Shown here piece after piece: positions 1 through 6,304 of a DNA stretch of 6,473 nucleotides. Origin of the DNA: Acidobacteriota bacterium (GTDB lineage: Bacteria; Acidobacteriota; Terriglobia; Versatilivoradales; Versatilivoraceae); assembly GCA_028875135.1 (NCBI GenBank), contig JAPPFQ010000148.1, positions 1-6,473 on the forward strand, read 5' to 3'. Below the pieces are notes generated by a model. That model was not told the DNA's origin. It searched no databases and saw only the letters and a program-made list of their open reading frames with translations. Position 1 is the first letter of the stretch. The number at the start of each line of letters is the position of its first letter. The position numbers and the translations under genes were made by a program.

Positions 1-2079
1 CGCCGGGATCACGTTGTTGCGCATGTGGACCACCTTCGACGACACCTCGTCGCCCCCGAGTTCCTCGTTCTGAGCGTCGAGCCCGTCCAGCGCCTTCGTC
101 AGTTCGTCGATGAGACCCGAAACGCGCTCGATGTTCTTGTCGAGGCCACCCGTTCCAACCTTCGCCGCCTGCGTTCCGCCCCGGGCCGAGACCAACTGGT
201 TCAGGTAGGTGACCGCCGCCGGCAGGATCATGCAGCGCGCCATGTGGGCGGCCGTCTCGCCCTCGATGTTGATCTTGATGAAATACTGCTCAGTCAGCAC
301 CTCCAGCCGGGCCTCGAGCTCTCGGGGAGTCATGACCCCATACTTGTCGAAGAGATGCTCGTTCTTGGGCGAACCGAGCGCGGGAAGCGCCTGCACCGTA
401 TTTCCCGTATTGAGCAGTCCGCGCCTCTCGGCCTCCTCCACCCACTCGGGAGCGTAGTTGTCGCCGTTGAAGATGATCCGCTTGAAGGACGGGATCTCGT
501 TGGAGAGCAGCTTCCATAGGGCGGTCTCGACGGACGCCCCGGCCTCGACCACCGCTTCCAGCACGTCGGCCCAGAGGTCGATAGACTCGGCCACGATCGT
601 GTTGAGTACCGTCGCCGGCAGCGAAATGCTCGCCGACGAACCCACCGCGCGGAACTCGAACTTGTTTCCGGTGAAGGCGAAGGGCGAGGTGCGGTTGCGG
701 TCGCCGAAGTGGCGCGGCAGGTCGGGCAGCACCGAGACGCCCAGGGCGAGGAGGTCTTTCCGTTCCGTCTCCTCCGCCGAGCCCGACTCCTCGATCTGCT
801 GGAAGATGTCCTGCAACTGGTCGCCCAGGAAGACCGAAATGATCGAGGGCGGGGCTTCGTTGGCGCCCAGGCGGTGGTCGTTCCCCGCGCTCGATACGCA
901 GGCCAGCAGCAGATCCTGGTGCTTCTCCACCGCGCTCATGACCGCAGTGCAGAAGAAGAGGAACATCAGGTTGTCGTGGGGAGTGTCCCCCGGGTCCATC
1001 AGGTTCCGGTCCGCAGTCCCGAAGGACCAGTTGAGGTGCTTGCCGCTCCCGTTGATTCCCTGGAAGGGCTTTTCGTGCAGCAGGCACACCAGGCCATAGT
1101 CGCGTGCGTTCCGCTCCAGGATCCGCATCATGAGCTGTTGATGGTCGGAGGCCACGTTGGCGTTTTCATAGACCGGCGCCACCTCGTACTGCCCCGGCGC
1201 CACCTCGTTGTGGCGCGTCTTCATCGGAACACCCAGCCGGTAAAGGTCCATCTCGACGGACTGGATGTAGGCCATCACCCGATCGTGGATTGAACCGAAG
1301 TAGTGGTCGTCGAGCTCCTGTCCCCTCGGCGGCTTGGCCCCGAAGAGGCTGCGGCCGCAAGTCATCAGGTCCGGGCGGCGGTAGTAGAACTCGCGGTCCA
1401 CCAGGAAGAATTCCTGCTCGGGACCCAGGCTGGCCGTGACCCGTCCGGCCTCCACGCCGAAGATCTTGAGCGCGCGGCGCGTGACCCTGTCAAGCGCGTC
1501 CATCGACCGCAGCAGGGGAATCTTGGCATCGAGACTCTCACCCGCCCAACTGGAGAAGGCAGTGGGAATGCAGAGGTAGGTAGCCGACTCGCCGCCCAGA
1601 ATGAAGGCCGGCGAGGTCGGATCCCAAGCCGTGTAGCCGCGGGCCTCGAAGGTGGCGCGGAGCCCGCCGGAGGGAAACGAAGACGCGTCGGGCTCGCCCT
1701 GAACGAGCTCGTCGCCCCCGAAATCGGTGATGGCACGCCCGTCGCGATCGACCTTCAGAAAGGAGTCGTGCTTCTCGGCGGTGCTCCCCGTAAGCGGCTG
1801 AAACCAATGTGTGTAGTGGGTGGCGCCTCGCGAGAGCGCCCAGTCCTTCATGGCGGCGGCGATCGTGTCGGCACTCTTCATGTCGAGCTTTTCCGCGTGC
1901 TCGATGGTCCTGAAGAGCTGTTTAAAGACGTTGTCCGGCAGCCGCGCGCGCATCTCCTTCACTCCGAAGGTGTCTTCCCCGAAGATTCGCGGGAGGAGAT
2001 CGCGGTCGCCCGACCGGGATTCCGATCTGCCGCTCCAGGTATTCACTGCGCTGACTGAATCGAAGCGTTTCTGTGCCAT
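1..2079 (-). CDS. glnN: Type III glutamine synthetase (GlnN), C-terminus cut by window edge
   Basis: The enzyme makes glutamine from glutamate, ammonia and ATP in the cytoplasm; GlnN is the large (about 700-730 residue) type III form, distinct from GlnA. I read 693 codons from the ATG at 2079 to base 1 with no stop, so roughly the last 30 residues are missing. Family landmarks in order: N-terminal type III block ATHYTHWFQPLTG (86-98) followed by AEKHDSF (101-107); FPSGGLRATFEARGYTAWD (135-153); catalytic GPEQEFFLVD (219-228); HNEVAPGQYEVAP (290-302); the glutamate/ATP-site block GINGSGKHLNWS (341-352); NDHRLGANEAPPS (400-412); and a C-terminal catalytic block with NRTSPFAFTGNKFEFR (462-477). 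The start is secure: an in-frame TAG lies at 2088-2086, just upstream, and a Shine-Dalgarno sits at 2089-2093. No key residue appears lost. It follows rarA on the same strand but 337 bases separate them, so it probably has its own promoter. Confidence 0.97.
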   Translation of the reverse strand, partial: MAQKRFDSVSAVNTWSGRSESRSGDRDLLPRIFGEDTFGVKEMRARLPDNVFKQLFRTIEHAEKLDMKSADTIAAAMKDWALSRGATHYTHWFQPLTGSTAEKHDSFLKVDRDGRAITDFGGDELVQGEPDASSFPSGGLRATFEARGYTAWDPTSPAFILGGESATYLCIPTAFSSWAGESLDAKIPLLRSMDALDRVTRRALKIFGVEAGRVTASLGPEQEFFLVDREFYYRRPDLMTCGRSLFGAKPPRGQELDDHYFGSIHDRVMAYIQSVEMDLYRLGVPMKTRHNEVAPGQYEVAPVYENANVASDHQQLMMRILERNARDYGLVCLLHEKPFQGINGSGKHLNWSFGTADRNLMDPGDTPHDNLMFLFFCTAVMSAVEKHQDLLLACVSSAGNDHRLGANEAPPSIISVFLGDQLQDIFQQIEESGSAEETERKDLLALGVSVLPDLPRHFGDRNRTSPFAFTGNKFEFRAVGSSASISLPATVLNTIVAESIDLWADVLEAVVEAGASVETALWKLLSNEIPSFKRIIFNGDNYAPEWVEEAERRGLLNTGNTVQALPALGSPKNEHLFDKYGVMTPRELEARLEVLTEQYFIKINIEGETAAHMARCMILPAAVTYLNQLVSARGGTQAAKVGTGGLDKNIERVSGLIDELTKALDGLDAQNEELGGDEVSSKVVHMRNNVIPA

Positions 2080-2088
2080 CGCGGGCTA

Positions 2089-2093
2089 TCCTT
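2089..2093 (-). promoter_or_regulatory. Ribosome binding site of glnN
   Basis: On the minus strand AAGGA lies nine bases before the ATG at 2079. Together with the in-frame TAG at 2088-2086 it fixes the glnN start. Confidence 0.75.
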
Positions 2094-2118
2094 TTCTTTC
2101 CAGGCTGGGGCTATCCGC

Positions 2119-2135
2119 GAGCGTCGGCGACACTC
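2119..2135 (-). repeat. Short hairpin in the probable glnN mRNA leader
   Basis: Read as minus-strand RNA, GAGUGUC (2135-2129) pairs with GACGCUC (2125-2119) over seven base pairs with one G-U wobble, closing a three-base loop. On the plus strand the same position is a C-A mismatch, so the structure favours a transcript of glnN. It lies about 40 bases before the start codon. No T-run follows, so it is not a standard intrinsic terminator. Confidence 0.35.
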
Positions 2136-2266
2136 CGAACCGGGAACCAATTCCGCCGCATCCACTTGCCGCACCCCCGCACATATGATGCGAATGGTTG
2201 GCTGCGGTCTCTAGGTTTTCCAGAGGGAGAACACACGATCTTCCAGTCGCCTGAGAAACTCTGCTC

Positions 2267-2340
2267 CTGGTCTTTGAACCGCAGCGCGGAAGAATTTTAC
2301 CGCATCACGTGTCTTGTTTTCGACTTTTGTGAAAGACCAG
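2267..2340. repeat. 9-bp inverted repeat spanning 74 bases in the glnN leader region
   Basis: CTGGTCTTT (2267-2275) and its exact complement AAAGACCAG (2332-2340) are separated by 56 bases. The interior includes a small hairpin, CCGC-AGC-GCGG (2279-2289). The arms could pair in an RNA from either strand or could mark two half-sites for a regulator. The distance to the glnN start is about 190 bases. Confidence 0.5.
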
Positions 2341-2416
2341 TAATCTTTGGGAGAATTTCCAGTACACAACAGCCATTCAACAATCCCGTTCCCCCCGATC
2401 CACTTCAACCCGAACT

Positions 2417-3787
2417 TCAGCTCTCCTCATTTCCCGGCCGGCGGAGCCTGGCGATCTTCTCCCGCCAGGTTCTCAGCCGCTGCCGGATGACCTCCTCGAA
2501 CCCCTCCCCCGAAGGCCGGAAGTATCTTCGATCCTTCAGCGATTCCGGAAGGCAGCTCATGGCGGTCAGGCGATCGGTAAAATCGTGGGCGTACTGGTAG
2601 CCCTTGCCGTAGCCCAGAGTCTTCATGAGCCGGGTGGGGGCATTGCGCAGGTGCAGGGGCACCGGCTCGGCAACGGTGTGCTTCACGTCCGCGACGGCCG
2701 CGGCATAAGCCTTGTCCAGAGCGTTGGACTTGGGAGCGGTGGCCAGGTAGACCGCTGCCTGGGCCAGGGCCAGGGTCCCCTCCGGAAGACCGATGAAGTG
2801 GAAAGCTTCCTTGGCCTGCACGGCCACGGTCAGGGCGTGAGGATCCGCCATGCCCACGTCCTCGGAGGCAAAGCGCACCAGCCGCCTGGCGACATAGAGC
2901 GGGTCCTCTCCCGCTTCCAGCATGCGGGCCAGCCAGTAGATCGCGGCGTCCGGGTCGCTGTTGCGAAGCGATTTGTGCAGCGCCGAGATGAGATTGTAGT
3001 GTTCCTCGCCGGCCTTGTCGTAGAGAAGCACCCGCCGCTGCATCGCGTCTCTGACCAGTTGCTCGCTGATCCTTTTCCGGCCGGTGTCCTCGGCTGGAGC
3101 CATCTGGACGGCAGTCTCCAGGGTGTTGTAGGCCACCCGGGCGTCTCCATTGGCGAATTCTGCGATGATGGCAAGGTGGACGTCCTCGATCTCGATCGGA
3201 TCGGTCCCCATTCCTCGCTCCCGGTCCGTCAGAGACCGCCGGAGTAGTTGAACCACCTCCTCGGACGACAGCGGTTCCAGCTGGTAGACCTTGCAACGGG
3301 AGAGCAGGGCGGGATTCACCTCGAAGGAAGGATTCTCGGTGGTGGCGCCGATCAGGACAATGGCGCCGGTTTCGACAAAGGGCAGGAAAGCATCCTGCTG
3401 GGCCTTGTTGAACCGGTGAATCTCGTCGATAAACAGCAGGGTCCGCCGTCCGGAACGCCGGTTCCGCTCCGCCTCCTGCATCACCGAGCGGATCTCCTTG
3501 ATTCCCGAAAGGACCGCGCTGAAGGGGACGAAGTCCATCCGTGTTCCGTGGGCGATGATGCGGGCCAAGGTGGTCTTGCCGGTGCCCGGAGGGCCCCAGA
3601 GAATCAGGGAACCGATGCGATCCTTTTCCAGGAGCAGGCGCACCGGCTTGCCGGGACCGACCAGGTGTTGCTGGCCCACGAAGCCCTCCAGCCGGGTGGG
3701 CCGCATCCGGTCGGCCAGAGGGGCCCCCTCCCCTGCCGGAGCCTGCCGGGGAGAGGCAAATTCGGGAAAGAGATTCATCGTGCTCAT
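2417..3787 (-). CDS. rarA: Replication-associated recombination protein RarA (MgsA), AAA+ ATPase
   Basis: RarA is a clamp-loader-like AAA+ ATPase that acts at stalled or gapped replication forks with single-stranded-DNA-binding protein and RecA; the eukaryotic counterpart is WRNIP1. The 456 residues match the family length. In order: short N-terminal region, then PLADRMRP (23-30) and FVGQQHL (36-42) typical of the family; Walker A GPPGTGKT (65-72); Walker B LLFIDE (117-122) followed by IHRFNKAQQDAFL; sensor 1 GATTENPS (147-154); arginine finger in SRC (163-165); sensor 2 GDARVA (214-219); and the MgsA C-terminal domain with ARRLVRFASEDVG (300-312) and LRNAPTRLM (380-388). The ATG at 3787 is chosen because it follows the stop of the methylase gene by one base (TAG-C-ATG), which suggests translational coupling. 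An internal ATG at 3778 is possible. Neither has a strong Shine-Dalgarno. All ATPase residues are intact. Confidence 0.95.
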   Translation of the reverse strand: MSTMNLFPEFASPRQAPAGEGAPLADRMRPTRLEGFVGQQHLVGPGKPVRLLLEKDRIGSLILWGPPGTGKTTLARIIAHGTRMDFVPFSAVLSGIKEIRSVMQEAERNRRSGRRTLLFIDEIHRFNKAQQDAFLPFVETGAIVLIGATTENPSFEVNPALLSRCKVYQLEPLSSEEVVQLLRRSLTDRERGMGTDPIEIEDVHLAIIAEFANGDARVAYNTLETAVQMAPAEDTGRKRISEQLVRDAMQRRVLLYDKAGEEHYNLISALHKSLRNSDPDAAIYWLARMLEAGEDPLYVARRLVRFASEDVGMADPHALTVAVQAKEAFHFIGLPEGTLALAQAAVYLATAPKSNALDKAYAAAVADVKHTVAEPVPLHLRNAPTRLMKTLGYGKGYQYAHDFTDRLTAMSCLPESLKDRRYFRPSGEGFEEVIRQRLRTWREKIARLRRPGNEES

Positions 3788-3788
3788 G

Positions 3789-4628
3789 CTACAACGGCTG
3801 CCCCGAACCTGTCGATTGGGCAAGTTGCGGGACCTCTTCGCGGCGGTCTCTCTGCCTGGCGGCTTCGCACAAGACGATGGCGGCTGCAGCCGCCACATTG
3901 AGCGAATCGACCCCTTTGGCCATGGGCACGCGGATCTCCTCATCGAAGGCGCCCAAGCCCGACGGGATTCCCCCACCCTCGCTCCCGACCACCAGGGCCA
4001 GGCCGCCCCGGTAGTCGGCCTGCCGGAAGTCGGTTGTCCCGTCCGGCACGACCGCCATCAGGCGGATCCGGCTCCGGCGCAGTCGTTGAGCCAGCGATCC
4101 AGGGGCGAGCGGGCCGGCAACGGGAAGACGGAAGAGGGATCCGGAGGAAGCTCGAACGGCCTTCGGATTGAGAGGACTGACGGTGCGGGCGGTGAGCAAT
4201 AGCGCGGTGGCCCCGAAGGCCTCCGCCGAGCGGGCCAGTGTTCCCAGGTTGCCCGGGTCCTGCACCTGGTGGGCCACCAACAGCAACGGCTCGCCGGCCA
4301 ACAGTGAATCCAGGGGAGCTGCGGGGATGCGCACCACGGCCAGGATCCCCTGGCTGGTCACGGTATCGGACAAGGAGTGAAACAGTCTTTCCGAGACCCC
4401 GCAGAGCTCGGCCCCTGCCGTTTCGGACCAGTCCTCTTTCCTGAAGGCAGCCAGCTTGCTGGAGGCCACCAGGATCTCCTCGACCTCGAGACCACTGCGG
4501 CAGGCTTCGCGCACCAGCTTGGGTCCTTCCACCACCGCCAGGGCGCCGTCCAGAGGAGAGCGGCGCAGGAGCGCCCTCAACCGCTGGATCCTTCGATTCG
4601 CGGAGGAGGTGATGGTTTCAGGCGTCAT
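3789..4628 (-). CDS. TrmH/SpoU-family RNA 2'-O-ribose methyltransferase
   Basis: The protein (279 residues) should transfer a methyl group from S-adenosylmethionine to a ribose 2'-OH in rRNA or tRNA. An N-terminal substrate-binding domain of the L30e-like type (ANRRIQRLRALLRR, 10-23; VVEGPKLVREA, 32-42) precedes the SPOUT knot domain. The three SpoU motifs are present: motif 1 QDPGNLGTLARSAEAFGA (123-140), with N127 and R133; motif 2 LVVGSEGGGIP (212-222); motif 3 VPMAKGVDSLNVAAAAA (234-250), with the S-L-N of the knot. This arrangement is that of the RlmB/TsnR/YsgA group; the exact target base cannot be read from the sequence. The start at 4628 is supported by GAGGA at 4639-4635 with six bases of spacing. 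The frame stays open upstream to 4805, but the extra residues are low-complexity and lie before that site. The last 20 or so residues (after RQRDRREE) extend past the fold. rarA follows directly. Confidence 0.92.
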   Translation of the reverse strand: MTPETITSSANRRIQRLRALLRRSPLDGALAVVEGPKLVREACRSGLEVEEILVASSKLAAFRKEDWSETAGAELCGVSERLFHSLSDTVTSQGILAVVRIPAAPLDSLLAGEPLLLVAHQVQDPGNLGTLARSAEAFGATALLLTARTVSPLNPKAVRASSGSLFRLPVAGPLAPGSLAQRLRRSRIRLMAVVPDGTTDFRQADYRGGLALVVGSEGGGIPSGLGAFDEEIRVPMAKGVDSLNVAAAAAIVLCEAARQRDRREEVPQLAQSTGSGQPL

Positions 4629-4634
4629 CGATGG

Positions 4635-4639
4635 TCCTC
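4635..4639 (-). promoter_or_regulatory. Ribosome binding site deciding the methyltransferase start
   Basis: GAGGA on the minus strand, six bases before the ATG at 4628. It argues for the 279-residue protein over the longer in-frame reading that begins at 4805. Confidence 0.7.
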
Positions 4640-4720
4640 GCCGGGGAAACCGGTAGTGCCCAAGGCGTCGCCGCGACTCGGTGGAGTGGCAGGTGGAGGA
4701 GGTGTTCCGAGGGCCCCCGT

Positions 4721-4745
4721 GGTGGAGAGTTCCGGCCTCTCCGCC
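4721..4745 (+). repeat. Hairpin in the divergent intergenic region
   Basis: GGTGGAGAG (4721-4729) pairs with CTCTCCGCC (4737-4745) around a seven-base loop, nine pairs with one G-U wobble in plus-strand RNA. In minus-strand RNA the wobble becomes an A-C mismatch. It lies upstream of the proposed tsaC promoter and within any long leader of the methyltransferase mRNA. No T-run adjoins it. Confidence 0.35.
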
Positions 4746-4796
4746 CCCGGCTCTTTGCGGCCGTTCCGCACCCTCCCATCCGCCCACCCGGCCGCG

Positions 4797-4825
4797 TTGA
4801 CCCACACGGGTGTTTATGTTATTTT
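4797..4825 (+). promoter_or_regulatory. Sigma-70-type promoter of tsaC-ydcF, probably leaderless
   Basis: The -35 box TTGACC (4797-4802, five of six consensus bases) is followed by exactly 17 bases and a -10 box TATTTT (4820-4825, four of six). Transcription should start about seven bases further on, at 4832-4833, which is the A of the tsaC ATG. The local A+T-rich stretch 4811-4832 stands out in G+C-rich surroundings. No Shine-Dalgarno sequence lies before the ATG, which agrees with a leaderless message. Confidence 0.5.
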
Positions 4826-4832
4826 CAGCTTG

Positions 4833-5471
4833 ATGCTAACGCAAAGAATCAGACTTCACGGAGCAGGCGCGGACCAGACCGCGCTCGAGACTGCCGCGGC
4901 AGCCATTCTCGACGGCAACCTGATCGCCCTCCCTACCGAGACATTCTATGCGCTGTCCGCGGACGTCTATAACCTGCGAGCCGTAGAGCGAATCTTTCAG
5001 ATCAAGGGAAGGCCGGACTGGAAAGCCCTGCTGGTGCTGATCGATTCGGTGGATCAGGCCGAAGTCATCAGCGACAATATTCCACCGGTATTCTACGAAA
5101 TCGCGGCGCGCTATTGGCCCGGCCCGCTTACCCTCATCCTTCCGGCAGCCAAAAGGGTACCCCTGAAGGTGACCGGGGGCACGGGAACGGTGGGCATGCG
5201 GATTCCAAACCAACCCTTCACCCGGAGCGTCATCGACAGGGTTCGCCTGCCCATCATCGGCACCAGCGCCAACCTGTCCGGACATCCCTCCTGTTCCACG
5301 GCCGAGGACGTGCTGAGCCAGCTTGGGGGCAAGATCGAGTTGGTGGTAGACGCCGGCGACTCTCCGGGAACGGCTGCTTCAACCGTTCTCGACCTGACCT
5401 CGAAACCGGCCCGAGTGGTTCGGGAAGGGGCTATTCCCAACGAAGTTCTGGCGGAATACCTCTCCCAATAG
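4833..5471 (+). CDS. tsaC: L-threonylcarbamoyladenylate synthase, TsaC/YrdC type
   Basis: The enzyme makes threonylcarbamoyl-AMP from threonine, bicarbonate and ATP, the first step of the t6A modification at position 37 of ANN-decoding tRNAs. The 212 residues are one YrdC domain, so this is the short TsaC form without the extra Sua5 domain. Visible motifs: LPTETFYALSAD (33-44), the usual PTETVYGLGAD block with F38, A40 and S42 replacing the common residues; IKGRP (57-61), holding the K-x-R pair K58 and R60; WPGPLTLIL (95-103); VGMRIP (120-125); GTSANLSG (143-150), holding the S-x-N pair S145 and N147; STVLDL (183-188); and RVVREGAI (194-201). The ATG at 4833 is chosen because the YrdC fold begins just after it; the frame is open upstream to 4377 but that part is antisense to the methyltransferase. 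A YciO-like paralogue is the main alternative. It shares an operon with the next gene. Confidence 0.85.
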   Translation: MLTQRIRLHGAGADQTALETAAAAILDGNLIALPTETFYALSADVYNLRAVERIFQIKGRPDWKALLVLIDSVDQAEVISDNIPPVFYEIAARYWPGPLTLILPAAKRVPLKVTGGTGTVGMRIPNQPFTRSVIDRVRLPIIGTSANLSGHPSCSTAEDVLSQLGGKIELVVDAGDSPGTAASTVLDLTSKPARVVREGAIPNEVLAEYLSQ

Positions 5472-5475
5472 AGTC

Positions 5476-6108
5476 ATGAAACCCCGACGGAAGCGGTTCG
5501 CGTTCAAGGTCCTTGCCGGATATCTCCCCGCCGCCATCCTGATCTATGCTCTGGCAATCTACGCTCTGGTCCGGACCGAGGCCAACCGCGACGACGCCCG
5601 GCCCGCCGACCGCATCATCGTCTTCGGCGCCGCCCAGTATAACGGCCGACCCTCGCCGGTCTTCAGGGCGCGACTGGATCACGGCGTGGCGCTTTTCAAG
5701 AGAAAGCTCTCCAACCGGATCATTACCACGGGCGGATACGGCATGGACCCTCGCTTTACCGAGGCCGAGGTCGGCAAGGCCTACCTCATCCAGCACGGCG
5801 TCCCCGAGGACAGCATTGAAATGGAAGCCATAGGGCTGACCACGCTGGCCAGCATTCAGCAGATCGTGGAGGTCTTGCGTCGCCAGGGAATCCGGCAGGT
5901 CGTGGTGGTCAGCGACGGCTTCCACCTCTTTCGGATCAAGCAGATCTTCCAGGACCGCCAGGTCATCGTCTTCGGATCCCCCGTTCCCAACAGCCCCATC
6001 GAATCGAACTGGAAGCGCCGCCTGCAAGCCTCGCTGCGGGAGGTGGTGGGATACACCGTCTATGCGGCCCGGGAAAAACTCCGTCTGCCCATTCCGGCCG
6101 GGGCCTGA
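5476..6108 (+). CDS. Membrane-anchored DUF218 protein (YdcF/SanA/ElyC-like)
   Basis: The protein has 210 residues: a basic N-terminus (KPRRKR, 2-7), one hydrophobic segment (about 10-32) that should anchor it with the rest outside the cytoplasm, and a DUF218 domain. The domain shows ADRIIVFGAAQYNGRPSPVF (44-63), then RARLDHGVALFK (64-75), IITTGGYG (82-89), TEAEVGKAYLIQHGVPEDSI (95-114), GLTTLASIQQIVEVL (120-134) and VVVVSDGFHLFR (142-153), in the family order. Characterised relatives (SanA, ElyC) affect envelope integrity and peptidoglycan precursor use; the biochemical activity is unsettled. Position 125 is alanine in the TTLAS segment, where relatives, as I recall them, often have glutamate or asparagine-glutamate. 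The gene starts four bases after the tsaC stop and has no clear Shine-Dalgarno, so coupled translation is likely. The link to tsaC looks like shared transcription and not a shared pathway. Confidence 0.88.
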   Translation: MKPRRKRFAFKVLAGYLPAAILIYALAIYALVRTEANRDDARPADRIIVFGAAQYNGRPSPVFRARLDHGVALFKRKLSNRIITTGGYGMDPRFTEAEVGKAYLIQHGVPEDSIEMEAIGLTTLASIQQIVEVLRRQGIRQVVVVSDGFHLFRIKQIFQDRQVIVFGSPVPNSPIESNWKRRLQASLREVVGYTVYAAREKLRLPIPAGA

Positions 6109-6139
6109 TCTGGAACACCCCTGTTTCCTCCCTTATGAA

Positions 6140-6163
6140 CCGCCCCGTCGTTCGGGTCGGCGG
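6140..6163 (+). repeat. G+C-rich imperfect hairpin after the ydcF-like gene
   Basis: CCGCC (6140-6144) pairs with GGCGG (6159-6163), with CCG/CGG continuing the stem inside (6145-6147 with 6153-6155) after a three-base bulge. It lies 31 bases after the stop codon. No T-run follows, so it is at best a weak transcription terminator. Confidence 0.3.
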
Positions 6164-6171
6164 CGCCTGAA

Positions 6172-6199
6172 TGAAGTTTGAAGTGTGAAGTTTGAAGTT
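6172..6199 (+). repeat. Heptad tandem array A (four units)
   Basis: Four 7-base units in perfect register: TGAAGTT, TGAAGTG, TGAAGTT, TGAAGTT; a decayed fifth (TGAAAGG) runs to 6206. It lies 63 bases past the stop of the ydcF-like gene and reads purine-rich in that gene's direction. Heptanucleotide arrays between genes are known from cyanobacteria (STRR elements); I infer a similar repeat class here. Confidence 0.85.
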
Positions 6200-6284
6200 T
6201 GAAAGGCTATTCAATTGACACGCAAGGCATCTTGTCGGTGTCGGCGCAGTCCTTCAAATAAGTTCATCAGGTGCTTGCCTGTTC

Positions 6285-6297
6285 CCGAAACCTTCGG
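6285..6297. repeat. Small perfect hairpin between the convergent genes
   Basis: CCGAA (6285-6289), three bases, TTCGG (6293-6297). It lies about 20 bases past the stop of the minus-strand partial gene. Without a T-run on either strand it is only a doubtful terminator. The rest of 6109-6315 holds no gene or RNA that I can recognise. Confidence 0.3.
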
Positions 6298-6304
6298 CTG
6301 ACCA

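Larger units (their letters stand above)
2080..2416 (-). other. Gene-free leader region upstream of glnN
   Basis: These 337 bases separate rarA from glnN and contain no ORF with family resemblance on either strand. By my count 2221-2400 has 88 G+C in 180 bases (about 49%), well below the flanking genes. The half nearest rarA holds a long-range inverted repeat (2267-2340) and the half nearest glnN a short hairpin (2119-2135). I searched the minus strand for sigma-70 and sigma-54 (GG-N10-GC) promoters and found none that convinces me; the best -10-like hexamer is TAAAAT in the middle of the region, without a good -35. The glnN promoter is presumably here. No T-rich terminator for rarA is evident. 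Confidence 0.6.
4629..4832. other. Divergent intergenic region between the methyltransferase and tsaC
   Basis: These 204 bases separate two oppositely directed operons and must hold both promoters. A good plus-strand candidate lies at 4797-4825. For the minus strand I see only a weak pair overlapping the tsaC start (TTGCGT, 17 bases, TAACAT), which would give a leader of roughly 180 bases. The stretch is G+C-rich apart from 4811-4832 and keeps reading frames open on both strands, which I judge to be a composition effect. Confidence 0.6.

Noticed and set aside
458..2058. Long plus-strand reading frames opposite glnN (458-1099, 709-1293, 1303-2058)
   Set aside because: They are antisense to an intact, family-recognisable glutamine synthetase and have R/A/G/P-rich composition without motifs; they arise from high G+C at third positions.
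2211..2408. 65-codon minus-strand frame starting at TTG, eight bases after rarA
   Set aside because: Non-ATG start, weak ribosome binding, base composition unlike the neighbouring genes and no recognisable motif; it overlaps the inverted repeat. Homologues in relatives would change my mind.
2585..4202. Plus-strand reading frames opposite rarA and the methyltransferase (2585-3247, 3248-3901, 3498-4202)
   Set aside because: Antisense to genes with complete conserved motifs; no domain or ribosome binding site of their own.
4680..4702. Run of GG pairs resembling a two-tetrad G-quadruplex
   Set aside because: Only GG tracts, expected by chance in G-rich sequence; no independent support.
4629..4805. 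N-terminal extension of the methyltransferase to 4805
   Set aside because: The added residues are low-complexity, and a proper ribosome binding site precedes the ATG at 4628.
4377..4832. N-terminal extension of tsaC to 4377
   Set aside because: It would be antisense to the methyltransferase start, and the YrdC domain begins right after 4833, where a promoter also ends.
6215..6220. Perfect -35 box TTGACA on the plus strand
   Set aside because: No acceptable -10 box lies 16-18 bases downstream and no gene follows on that strand.
6207..6304. tRNA, small RNA or MITE-like element between the heptad arrays
   Set aside because: I could not fold it as a cloverleaf, saw no target-site duplication, and the flanking arrays are tandem repeats and not terminal inverted repeats of an element.
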